NCBI GenBank assembly: GCA_016927905.1
Contig: JAFGLW010000024.1
Coordinates: 1-64,000 of the forward strand
Reading direction: 5' to 3'
DNA from: a candidate division CSSED10-310 bacterium
Lineage (GTDB): Bacteria; CSSED10-310; JAFGJC01
Length of the DNA stretch: 64,000 nt
Part shown: in pieces, positions 57,069 through 64,000 of the stretch
Layout of the letters: every line of letters begins with the position of its first letter
How positions within the stretch are numbered: the stretch's first letter is position 1
Translations under genes and position numbers: made by a program
The notes under the pieces: generated by a model
What the model was told of the DNA's origin: nothing
What the model saw: only the letters and a program-made list of their open reading frames with translations
Database searches by the model: none

Positions 57069-59407
57069 CCGGGAATCCGAAACCGGCGGTATCCATCGTA
57101 ATTCCCGCTTTCAATGCCGGGAAGACGCTTCCGGATTGCCTGGATGCCTTGACCCATCAGTCGCTCGATGCTTCCGTTTACGAGATCATCATCGTGGACG
57201 ACGAATCAACGGACGGCACACCCGGTATCGCCGAAACCTTATCCGGTGTGATGTTGCTGGAGCAAAAACACGCCGGACCGGCCATTGCGCGGAATCTGGG
57301 TGTCCGGCATGCCCGGGGGGATATCATCCTGTTCACCGATGCCGACTGCATGGCGTCGATCGATTTCGTGGAAGAAATGATCAAACCGTTCGCCGATCCT
57401 CATGTGGTCGGTGTCAAGGGCGCTTATCGCACGCGACAGAATCGTCTGTGGGCCCGGTTTGCACAGGTGGAATTTGAGGAGCGTTATGCAAAACTGACCC
57501 GCGCTCAATCCATCGATTTTGTCGATTCCCATGCCGCCGCATTCCGGAAGAGCATATTCGAGGAAGTTGGCGGATTTGATCCTCACTTTCCGGTGGCGAA
57601 CAACGAGGATGTGGAACTTTCGTATAAAATCGCCCGACTGGGGTACCGGATGGTCTTCAATTCCGACGCCATAGTCTACCACCTTCATCCGGACTGCATG
57701 ACCCGGTATCTGCGAACCAAATTTTTGCGGGCTTACTGGAGAATGCTGGTATACAGGCGCTTCCCGGAAAAAGTCCTGTCCGACACCTATACGCCGCAGA
57801 CCATGAAACTGCAGATTCTCCTGATTGTCCTGATACTGGCGGCATTGCTGGGCGGATTGATCTATACTCCGATTATCCGGTCGGTGCCGTTCCTGGCGGC
57901 GGGATTTCTGCTGTCCGTATTGCCTTTCCTGTATCGTGTATTCCGCTCCGATCCCAAGATCGCATTATTCAGCATCTTTGCACTGGTGATGCGGTCGCTC
58001 ATATTCGGAGTGGGCGCGGGGGCCGGGTTCCTGGCTCAACGCCGACAGGATCTTCTTTTCCCGACCATTCTGATTGTAATGGACATGATTTCCGCTTTCG
58101 GCGCATACCTGACAGCATACTGGATCCGGGCGGGTCTGTTCGCCCCCCTGATGCGGCAGTTCGATCATACCCTGGCCATTTACCTATCCATATTTCCCAT
58201 GGTGATGTTGTTCTGGTTGATCGCTTTCCAGGCCATCGGTCTGTATCAGACATCCAAGTACACTTCATCGACGGATGAATTCGCCAGGGTTATCCGGGCG
58301 GTCACGCTGTCGGTTTTCGGAATCATCACCGTTTCCTATTTTCTGAAATGGGATTTTTCCAGGGCTTTGATCATATTTTACTGGTTTTTCGCAGTTATTT
58401 ACGCCAATCTCTTCCGGCAGGTCGTCCGGTCGATTCAGTCTGCATCCCGAAAAAAGGGTTATCACCTCAGACGCGCGATCGTGGTCGGAACGGGAGATCT
58501 GGGCAAGGTTCTGGTCAGATCCCTTCAAGACGCTCCGGGTGCTGGAATCCGGATTGTGGGGGTTGTCAATGACCGGGAACCGGATCCAGAAGATCCGGAC
58601 TGGCACGATATTCCCTATCTCGGGCCGGTCGACCGGCTGGATGATATCATCCGTCTGGCATCGGCCGACGATGTGTTCATCGCCAGACCCGATCTGCCGA
58701 ACCAGGAAATCCTGGATCTGATCGTGAAATGTGAGAAAACGGGGGTGGGATTCAGCATTCTATCCGATCTGGCTTCAATCGTGACAGGTTCGGCTGATCT
58801 TTATCCGATCGCACGTCTGCCCATTGTCAATCTGAAAGAAGAGCATCGCGATTGGAGCCGAAGGGCTTTGAAACGACTGACGGATATCGCGGGAGGATTG
58901 CTGCTGATCATTTCGACTCTGCCTTTGTTCGCCGTTCTGATTCTGCTTGTTCATCTGAGAATTCCAGGGTCGGTATTCATCGAGGAGGAACGGGTGGGAC
59001 GGAACGGCAGGCTGTTCAAAATGCTGCGTTTTCGTGTTCATCCCCATGGATACCTGGAAAATTCCGACGAACCGGCCGGTTTCATCGGCCGTTTTCTCCG
59101 GCATACCAGCCTGGAGGATCTGCCTCAGTTGATTAATGTCATACGGGGCGAGATGAGCCTGGTGGGACCACGCCCGGAAGTGCCCGAAATCGTCGCTACA
59201 TATGCACCATGGCAACGGAAGAGACTGGACGTCCGACCCGGCATCACGGGTTTGTGGCAGGTGTCGGCGGCCGGCAACAGACCGCTCCACGAAGATCTCG
59301 AATATGATTTTTATTATATCAAGAATTACACCATCTGGATGGATCTGGGATTGATCATCCGGACAATTCCAATCGTCATCTTCGGCAGAGGTCACGGCAT
59401 TTCGTGA
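57065..59407 (+). CDS. Fusion: GT2 glycosyltransferase + polyprenyl-phosphate sugar phosphotransferase
   Basis: The 780-residue protein joins two enzymes normally encoded apart. Residues 1-240 form a GT2 domain (VSIVIPAFNAGKTLPDCLDA, DDESTDGT, FTDADCMA, NNEDVELSYKI). Two or so membrane segments link to a WbaP/WcaJ-type module: four membrane segments (about 330-450), a Rossmann domain (IVVGTGDLGKVL, about 470-590) and the catalytic PGT domain (KRLTDIAGG at about 602, EERVGRNGRLFK, SLVGPRPEVPEI, RPGITGLWQVSA). The catalytic motif usually SLDELPQ reads SLEDLPQ and KFR reads RFR. The ATG at 57065 overlaps the GT9 stop. It would both load the first phosphosugar onto lipid and add a sugar. Confidence 0.88.
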   Translation: MTGNPKPAVSIVIPAFNAGKTLPDCLDALTHQSLDASVYEIIIVDDESTDGTPGIAETLSGVMLLEQKHAGPAIARNLGVRHARGDIILFTDADCMASIDFVEEMIKPFADPHVVGVKGAYRTRQNRLWARFAQVEFEERYAKLTRAQSIDFVDSHAAAFRKSIFEEVGGFDPHFPVANNEDVELSYKIARLGYRMVFNSDAIVYHLHPDCMTRYLRTKFLRAYWRMLVYRRFPEKVLSDTYTPQTMKLQILLIVLILAALLGGLIYTPIIRSVPFLAAGFLLSVLPFLYRVFRSDPKIALFSIFALVMRSLIFGVGAGAGFLAQRRQDLLFPTILIVMDMISAFGAYLTAYWIRAGLFAPLMRQFDHTLAIYLSIFPMVMLFWLIAFQAIGLYQTSKYTSSTDEFARVIRAVTLSVFGIITVSYFLKWDFSRALIIFYWFFAVIYANLFRQVVRSIQSASRKKGYHLRRAIVVGTGDLGKVLVRSLQDAPGAGIRIVGVVNDREPDPEDPDWHDIPYLGPVDRLDDIIRLASADDVFIARPDLPNQEILDLIVKCEKTGVGFSILSDLASIVTGSADLYPIARLPIVNLKEEHRDWSRRALKRLTDIAGGLLLIISTLPLFAVLILLVHLRIPGSVFIEEERVGRNGRLFKMLRFRVHPHGYLENSDEPAGFIGRFLRHTSLEDLPQLINVIRGEMSLVGPRPEVPEIVATYAPWQRKRLDVRPGITGLWQVSAAGNRPLHEDLEYDFYYIKNYTIWMDLGLIIRTIPIVIFGRGHGIS

Positions 59408-60432
59408 TCAGCGTTGTAATCCCCACTTGGAACGGTAAAGATCTCCTACGGACATGCCTGGATTCCCTGGCCATCCAAACATGCTCCGATTTCGAAATCA
59501 TCGTCGTGGACAACGGCTCCAGCGACGGGACCGATCGATGGATCCGCGAGACTCACCCGAAAATTACCTGCATTACCCTGACCGAGAACAGGGGTTTTGC
59601 GAGTGCGGTCAATGCGGGAATCAAAGCTTCGAACGGGGAGTATGTCGCGCTTTTAAACAACGATACCAGGGTCGACTCCCGCTGGATATCCGTCCTGAAG
59701 GATTCCCTCCGGGAACATCCGGAAATCGATGTTTTCGCATCGAAAGTGCTGATCATGGATGCCCCCGATCGAATCGATACGGCCGGGGATGGGTTCACCA
59801 TCGCGGGATTCGGTTACAAGATCGGCTGGCTGAAACCAGCCTCCGATTATCAATACCCCCGGATCGTTTTCGGGGCCAGCGGATGTGCGGCCCTGTATCG
59901 GAAAAAGATGTTCGAAACCATCGGGCTGTTCGATGAGGAATTCTTTGCATTTGCGGAAGATCTCGACTTGTCGTTCAGGGCCTTGAATGCGGGATTTCGA
60001 AGCTTGTATATTCCGGAAGCGCTTGTATATCACAAGGTCAGGGCGACCGCGCAACCCGGGGACACCTTCTCTCTGTATCACCGCAACCTGATGTGGCTGA
60101 TATTCAAGAATATGCCTGCGGGATTACTCTTTTTGTATGCTCCACACATCCTGGCCAACTGGATCCTGGTGGGAATTCGAAGCCTTCGGAACGGGGATTT
60201 GACTCGATATATCCGAAGCCTGGCAATGGGATTCAAAGGGTTGCCCGGGATGAGAATCAAACGGAAGGATATTCAAAAAACCCGTAGAGTTTCACTCGGT
60301 ACGATCCGGAAACGGCTGGACGGTAACTGGATCCGGATTCACTGGATGCTCATGAAATCCGGACGGGAATGTGATGTGCCGGCACTCAGAACCGGGGCTG
60401 CAAACCGGCAGAATCGGGAAAACGGAATCTAA
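59404..60432 (+). CDS. GT2 glycosyltransferase (rhamnosyltransferase-like)
   Basis: The 342-residue protein has the GT-A pattern SVVIPTWNGKDLLRTCLDSL, VVDNGSSDGT, ENRGFASAVNAGI, ALLNNDTRVD (DxD-type) and AFAEDLDLSFRALNAGF, the set typical of WbbL/rhamnosyltransferase-like GT2 enzymes. A possible amphipathic or membrane-associated helix lies near residues 230-260. GTG start overlaps the fusion gene's stop (GTGA). The C-terminus meets the convergent nucleotidyltransferase stop within four bases. Donor sugar unknown. Confidence 0.9.
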   Translation: MISVVIPTWNGKDLLRTCLDSLAIQTCSDFEIIVVDNGSSDGTDRWIRETHPKITCITLTENRGFASAVNAGIKASNGEYVALLNNDTRVDSRWISVLKDSLREHPEIDVFASKVLIMDAPDRIDTAGDGFTIAGFGYKIGWLKPASDYQYPRIVFGASGCAALYRKKMFETIGLFDEEFFAFAEDLDLSFRALNAGFRSLYIPEALVYHKVRATAQPGDTFSLYHRNLMWLIFKNMPAGLLFLYAPHILANWILVGIRSLRNGDLTRYIRSLAMGFKGLPGMRIKRKDIQKTRRVSLGTIRKRLDGNWIRIHWMLMKSGRECDVPALRTGAANRQNRENGI

Positions 60433-60881
60433 TCTTCATATTCCTCATTTTCCGGTTCCAGGTCATCCCACCCTTTTTCCACTCGGTCCATCTTCAATTT
60501 GCCGATGGTTTCCGCAGCAATCTCCTTGAAATTCTCCAGCGTTCCTTCCTTGGCGTGAAGAATGATTCCTTCTTCCATGATCTGAATAAAGAATGCATTT
60601 CCTTTCTTCAGATGCGTAATGAAGTTGTCCCGGGTCTTGGCGATGGGCTGAACGACACCCTTGCTGTACACGAACACTTCATTCCAGGTCACCGGTTCAT
60701 CGAAAATCAACAATACGTCCACGTCGCTGTTAAAAGTATAATCTCCACGGGGCAGGGCACCGAACATGATAATCATCAGGGGATCCATTTCCCGGGTGAG
60801 ATTGACCACAAAATCTTCAATTTCCTGGGTTCTTGGAAAATCAGGAAACCGCTTGATCAGTGAATCGTAAATAGCTCCCAT
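60429..60881 (-). CDS. Nucleotidyltransferase-domain protein (MNT/Pol beta-like)
   Basis: The 150-residue protein contains a Pol beta-type motif MFGALPRGDYTFNSDVDVLL, in which Gly41, Asp53 and Asp55 are kept but the usual Ser after Gly is Ala. The C-terminus is acidic. No HEPN partner gene lies next to it, so a classic HEPN-MNT toxin-antitoxin pair is not supported. The ATG at 60881 with GGAG seven bases upstream is preferred. A TTG at 60941 would coincide with the predicted transcription start. It has its own promoter. Confidence 0.8.
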   Translation of the reverse strand: MGAIYDSLIKRFPDFPRTQEIEDFVVNLTREMDPLMIIMFGALPRGDYTFNSDVDVLLIFDEPVTWNEVFVYSKGVVQPIAKTRDNFITHLKKGNAFFIQIMEEGIILHAKEGTLENFKEIAAETIGKLKMDRVEKGWDDLEPENEEYED

Positions 60882-60947
60882 CTCCGACACTCCAAACCAG
60901 TAAAAATTCTGTTCTAATTGCCCGAAAGGGCTTTGAAGCAATCAATT

Positions 60948-60976
60948 ATTATAACTTTTTTTGCTTGCGAAGTCAA
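60948..60976 (-). promoter_or_regulatory. Promoter of the nucleotidyltransferase gene
   Basis: On the minus strand TTGACT (60976-60971) and a perfect TATAAT (60953-60948) are separated by 17 bases, with the predicted start near 60941, about 60 bases before the ATG at 60881. It lies just after the stop of the Mur ligase gene. Confidence 0.65.
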
Positions 60977-61000
60977 GAAGAATCGAAGCCGGATGAGTTT

Positions 61001-62446
61001 TTAGAAGGATTCCGGACTGCCGGCGAGTGGGCGATGCGGATCAGAATCGTTCCGGGTCAGCCGGTTCAGAATGCGCCGGCTGAGCAGGGGGAGAGACGGA
61101 TCGCGAGCGCCCATAACCAGAACCATATCGCCCGGATGAGCCAGTTCGCGGATGATTTGCGGGATGGCATCCCGGTCGGCCATCTGTACGGATTTGTGAA
61201 AACGGGAAATACCCGTGACCAGGTCCTCCGATCGGATATCTTTGGCCACCGTGCCGCCGGCATAGAAAATTGGTGCCAACAGCAAGTGATCACGGGGTTC
61301 GAGTTGCCGGGTAAATGTGGAAATCAGGTCATTCTTGAGAAAACGCGTGGGACCGAATCCATGAGGCTGGTATACCGCGATGATTCGTTTTGAGAGATGT
61401 CGAGCTGTTTTCAATGATGCGGTGATTTTATCGGGATTGTGCGCATAGTCGTCCACAACCGTTATTCCAAAGACCGCTCCGATCCGCTCGAACCGGCGTC
61501 GGACACCGGGAAATGTTCCGATGTGTTTGGAAATCGTTTCGGAGCTGATTGAGAGGATGCGGGCGACGGCATAGGCGGCAAGTGCATTCTCAGCGTTATG
61601 ATATCCAGGCAATGGGACTTGGATTTTGCTGCCCTCAACGCTGAACCCGCTGGACCAGCCATGCAGAAATCGGTTTTCGCCTTTGAAAACCGCATCGTGG
61701 TCAAACCCGTACGTCACCGGTTTGCTGAATTTCATTTCCAGCTTCATCGCTTCCGGGCAATCGGCATTCAGAGCGATGGTCTCGATGATCTGCCGGCTAA
61801 ACAACTTGAAAATCTCCATGAGTTCGCTCATGTCTTTGTGATCTTTACTGATGTTGTGGATCACTCCGATTGAGGGGAAATATCGGAGCAGGCTTCCATC
61901 GCTCTCATCGGCCTCGAAAACCATCAGGTTGGAGTATCCGCCCCGGAAATCGGAGTCCGAGCCTTTCAGAAAACCGGGTATGGGTGCACCGGCCAGAACG
62001 GTTGGATCCATACCGGACCGGGTCAGAATCCAGGCCAGGAGTGCCGTTAAAGTGGTTTTGCCTGATGTGCCCGAGACTGCGATCGACCGGTAGTTATCCA
62101 GTTGTCCGGCCAGCTCATCCGATCGGTGAACACATCTCAATCCCAGATTTTTTGAAACCTCGAGATCCGGTATTCCGGATTCGATAGCGGTGGAATAAAC
62201 CACCCGGTCGATATGGCTGTCGATACCGGAACCGTCCTGTGGAACCAGGCGGATTCCGAATTTTTTCAGGTCATCATAGAACTCCACCCTTTGACCCCTG
62301 TCGTGTTCCCTGTCCGATCCGGATACGGTAAAACCGCGATGGCGGAGCAGTTTGGCCAGTGCATTCATCCCGCTTCCGCCTATGCCGATCATGAAAACAT
62401 GGGGCGGAACCTTGTGCGACGACGGTTCGATTCCGGTTGAAATCAT
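61001..62446 (-). CDS. MurC-like Mur ligase family protein
   Basis: The 481-residue protein has the three Mur ligase domains: an N-terminal Rossmann domain (FMIGIGGSGMNALAKLL), a central ATPase domain with SGTSGKTTLTALLAW, EADESDG and NISKDHKD, and a C-terminal domain (VVDDYAHNPDKITASL, AVYQPHGFGPTRF). MurC joins L-Ala to UDP-MurNAc; Mpl recycles murein peptides. The P-loop reads GTSGKTT where MurC usually has GTHGKTT, and the gene is away from the dcw cluster. It follows the ArsA-like gene by one base. The precise substrate is open. Confidence 0.82.
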   Translation of the reverse strand: MISTGIEPSSHKVPPHVFMIGIGGSGMNALAKLLRHRGFTVSGSDREHDRGQRVEFYDDLKKFGIRLVPQDGSGIDSHIDRVVYSTAIESGIPDLEVSKNLGLRCVHRSDELAGQLDNYRSIAVSGTSGKTTLTALLAWILTRSGMDPTVLAGAPIPGFLKGSDSDFRGGYSNLMVFEADESDGSLLRYFPSIGVIHNISKDHKDMSELMEIFKLFSRQIIETIALNADCPEAMKLEMKFSKPVTYGFDHDAVFKGENRFLHGWSSGFSVEGSKIQVPLPGYHNAENALAAYAVARILSISSETISKHIGTFPGVRRRFERIGAVFGITVVDDYAHNPDKITASLKTARHLSKRIIAVYQPHGFGPTRFLKNDLISTFTRQLEPRDHLLLAPIFYAGGTVAKDIRSEDLVTGISRFHKSVQMADRDAIPQIIRELAHPGDMVLVMGARDPSLPLLSRRILNRLTRNDSDPHRPLAGSPESF

Positions 62447-62447
62447 G

Positions 62448-63602
62448 TCATTTCATCCTGAGAAGGCGATCAGCCAGTCGGCCGATATCCGGATGGAAAA
62501 CCTTCAAATCGTTCAGTGACCGGATTTCACCGGCCTGCAGCGGCAGTTCGACTACGGGGATCGTGCCCGGAAGTCTGCTCAGAACATCGTCGATCCGCTT
62601 GCGCTCGAAAGACGATCTGATCTGCAGCTCCTGGCAGGCTCGCTTGGATAACCGAACGATATCGGCAATCCGGGGATCCGTCACAGGGTCGTCCGGTTCT
62701 TCAGAAGAGTCCGGTATGTTTCCGATCTGCAGTTTCCCGTTCAGGCGGATAACCCGGTTCAGGATGATTCCCTGGATTTTCATGCCGGATTTATCCAGAC
62801 TGTTTACGATTTCCACCATATCTTCGAGGGGTCCGATATCCGGGGATGAAACCCCGACAATGGCGGTACGGCGGGTGTCCCGGAGGATCCGGTGAATCTG
62901 GTACACTCGATCCCGGAAGCCTTCGAACATTGTTTCTAGCGATCCGGCAAGATCCCCCAGTTCGTGCAGGAGACCGACGCCAAGAATCGATTCGATGATT
63001 TGATTCAGAAGCACTCCGATCCGGGTCCCGGGATTGAACTGGCCGCTGTCCCGGATTTTCAAAAGAGGCTGGATGATTCTGCGGATACGGTCCGGATCCA
63101 GAGCGCTGATCAGTTTCTCGGGACCGTGGAAAAAATTCAACGCATAATGAGTGGGCGCCGTGTCGACGACCAGATAATCAATATCTTCGTCGATCAATAT
63201 CTGGAGAACCTTTCCCAGGGCGATATATTCCTCCGCTCCGGTCATCGCATCGACTGCGGTTCGAAAAATGCGATTCGATTTGATTTTTCGGGCTGTGGAA
63301 GGGGAGTCACAGTATCGATCGACCATTTCCTCAACGGCCTGTTCGACATCCAGCATGGCGGTCCGGAGTTGTCCGTGTGATCGGGTTTTCCCCAGCGGCA
63401 CATCCTGAATTTCACCTCCGGATGGTTTTAAGCCCAGAGCATCCGCCAGCCGCCTGGCGGGATCGATGGTGAATGCCAGGATGTTTCCACCCGAGAGAGC
63501 ACCGTACAGGGCGAGTGAGGCGGCGATGGTGGTTTTCCCCACACCGCCGCTGCCGCACAGCAGGATCAATCCTGGCCGGGTGGATTCGGCAGGTCTATCC
63601 AT
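62448..63602 (-). CDS. ArsA/GET3-family ATPase, signature-Lys variant
   Basis: The 384-residue P-loop ATPase has CGSGGVGKTTIAASLALYGA (deviant Walker A), AFTIDPARRLADALGL (switch I with the conserved Asp) and VVDTAPTHYALNFF (switch II/A-loop). The lysine normally preceding GGVGK in ArsA/Get3 is Ser here. Members with this change are known as one half of paired ArsA-like genes (mycobacterial Rv3679-Rv3680 type, from memory). Here it overlaps the preceding ArsA-like gene by eight bases. A role in targeting membrane or envelope cargo is inferred. Confidence 0.88.
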   Translation of the reverse strand: MDRPAESTRPGLILLCGSGGVGKTTIAASLALYGALSGGNILAFTIDPARRLADALGLKPSGGEIQDVPLGKTRSHGQLRTAMLDVEQAVEEMVDRYCDSPSTARKIKSNRIFRTAVDAMTGAEEYIALGKVLQILIDEDIDYLVVDTAPTHYALNFFHGPEKLISALDPDRIRRIIQPLLKIRDSGQFNPGTRIGVLLNQIIESILGVGLLHELGDLAGSLETMFEGFRDRVYQIHRILRDTRRTAIVGVSSPDIGPLEDMVEIVNSLDKSGMKIQGIILNRVIRLNGKLQIGNIPDSSEEPDDPVTDPRIADIVRLSKRACQELQIRSSFERKRIDDVLSRLPGTIPVVELPLQAGEIRSLNDLKVFHPDIGRLADRLLRMK

Positions 63603-64000
63603 CCAGGTATTCCGGATTGAAAAACGGCTGAATGGCGGTCGACACGAGCAGCGGGGAACTGTCGGCGAAATCGGGCAAAACGATCTTCCGCTCCCGGTAG
63701 AGACTTGAAAGCTTTTGAATATGCCGTTTTTCGGCGAGATGTTTCCGATCGAGAAATCTGGCGGCGGACAGAGCGGAATTCAGATCGCAATCTGCATGTC
63801 GGGAACGGAACCCAACGAGGAAATCGCCGGCAGCCTCCGCATCGGATTCGATGGTTTTCAGAATGGATTTCAGGTTTGGGGGAATGGAGAACATTTCATG
63901 CCGGTTGATAATGATACTGTGGATGGACATGTTCAGATGGTCCCGGATCAAGTCGGTGAGTTGCGTCATTTCCGAGAGCGGCAGTTCGGCGGGAATGGTC
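63595..64000 (-). CDS. ArsA/GET3-family ATPase, C-terminal part (cut by window edge)
   Basis: The reading frame is open to the right edge, and only the last 135 or so residues are seen. They begin with TIPAELPLSEMTQLTDLI and IIINRHEMF, which match the C-terminal part of ArsA-type ATPases (LPxxLP...EL...VxNR). An internal ATG at 63969 is not the start. The C-terminus overlaps the next ArsA-like gene by eight bases, so the two are probably partners. The N-terminal ATP-binding motif lies outside the window. Confidence 0.7.
   Translation of the reverse strand, partial: TIPAELPLSEMTQLTDLIRDHLNMSIHSIIINRHEMFSIPPNLKSILKTIESDAEAAGDFLVGFRSRHADCDLNSALSAARFLDRKHLAEKRHIQKLSSLYRERKIVLPDFADSSPLLVSTAIQPFFNPEYLDG

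Noticed and set aside
60429..60881. HEPN-MNT toxin-antitoxin system
   Set aside because: Only the nucleotidyltransferase half is present; neighbouring genes are a GT2 and a Mur ligase, and no small helical HEPN gene was found.
60920..60931. Small hairpin GCCC-GAAA-GGGC as a terminator
   Set aside because: The stem is only 4 bp and no T tract follows on either strand; it lies in the leader of the nucleotidyltransferase gene.

Overview
The window comes from a Gram-negative (diderm) bacterium, with GC content a little above 50% by eye. Evidence for this is the TamB/Omp85 pair, PilM-N-O-P-Q with an outer-membrane secretin, several lipoproteins, and large numbers of polyprenol-dependent glycosyltransferases. 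The order yebC-ruvCAB-queA-tgt-yajC-secDF and the block aroQ-pepQ-efp-accBC resemble, from memory, arrangements seen in Desulfobacterota/former Deltaproteobacteria and neighbouring candidate phyla. I cannot place it more precisely without a search.

Layout. (1) 0-0.57 kb: the 3' end of a 23S rRNA gene and a 5S rRNA gene, separated by a terminator-like hairpin and a sigma70-type promoter. (2) 0.6-11.1 kb, plus strand: a housekeeping run yebC, ruvC, ruvA, ruvB, queA, tgt, yajC, secD, secF and a long RelA/SpoT-type (p)ppGpp synthetase, many joined by 4-nt start/stop overlaps. (3) 11.1-17.45 kb: divergent rpmB and the type IV pilus alignment/secretin operon pilMNOPQ, followed by two lipoproteins and a terminator. 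(4) 17.5-21.75 kb: a small TPR-like protein, aroQ, an M24 peptidase, efp, accB and accC. (5) 21.8-35.1 kb: a surface-glycan region with a GT2 (dolichol-phosphate-mannose-synthase type) and a convergent GT87-like gene, recJ, a GT4, two tandem radical SAM/SPASM paralogs with unusual C-terminal extensions, and then on the plus strand a GT-C membrane protein, a NodU-type carbamoyltransferase, an SxtJ-like protein and a 53-residue DUF5989-like protein. (6) 35.1-47.7 kb: envelope genes: a periplasmic TPR protein, a zinc-ribbon/L12-like/SAF protein, a seven-POTRA Omp85 protein with TamB, a Wzy/WaaL-type membrane protein with TPRs, and a LysM lipoprotein. (7) 47.6-54.3 kb, minus strand: three multi-spanning GT-C-like proteins and a phosphodiesterase-type lipoprotein. 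(8) 54.4-60.4 kb, plus strand: yggS, a duplicated YggT protein, a GT9, a GT2 fused to a polyprenyl-phosphate sugar transferase, and a GT2. (9) 60.4-64 kb, minus strand: a nucleotidyltransferase, a MurC-like ligase and two ArsA/GET3-type ATPases, the last cut by the window edge.

The genes fall into two themes. One is core information processing and protein export. The other is construction of the outer envelope: lipid-linked sugar start (polyprenyl-phosphate transferase fusion), extension (GT2/4/9), polyprenol-phosphate sugar donors and GT-C transferases, polymerisation or ligation (Wzy-like), decoration (carbamoyltransferase and possibly the radical SAM pair), and outer-membrane insertion (Omp85/TamB). 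No mobile element, CRISPR array or tRNA gene was found, and no gap longer than about 300 bases lacks a gene.

The most interesting items are the GT2-phosphoglycosyltransferase fusion with an altered catalytic motif, the radical SAM pair with C-terminal sandwich-like modules, the zinc-ribbon/L12-like/SAF protein, the separately promoted 5S gene, and the RelA/SpoT homolog that combines a dead HD centre with the RFKD motif of bifunctional enzymes.
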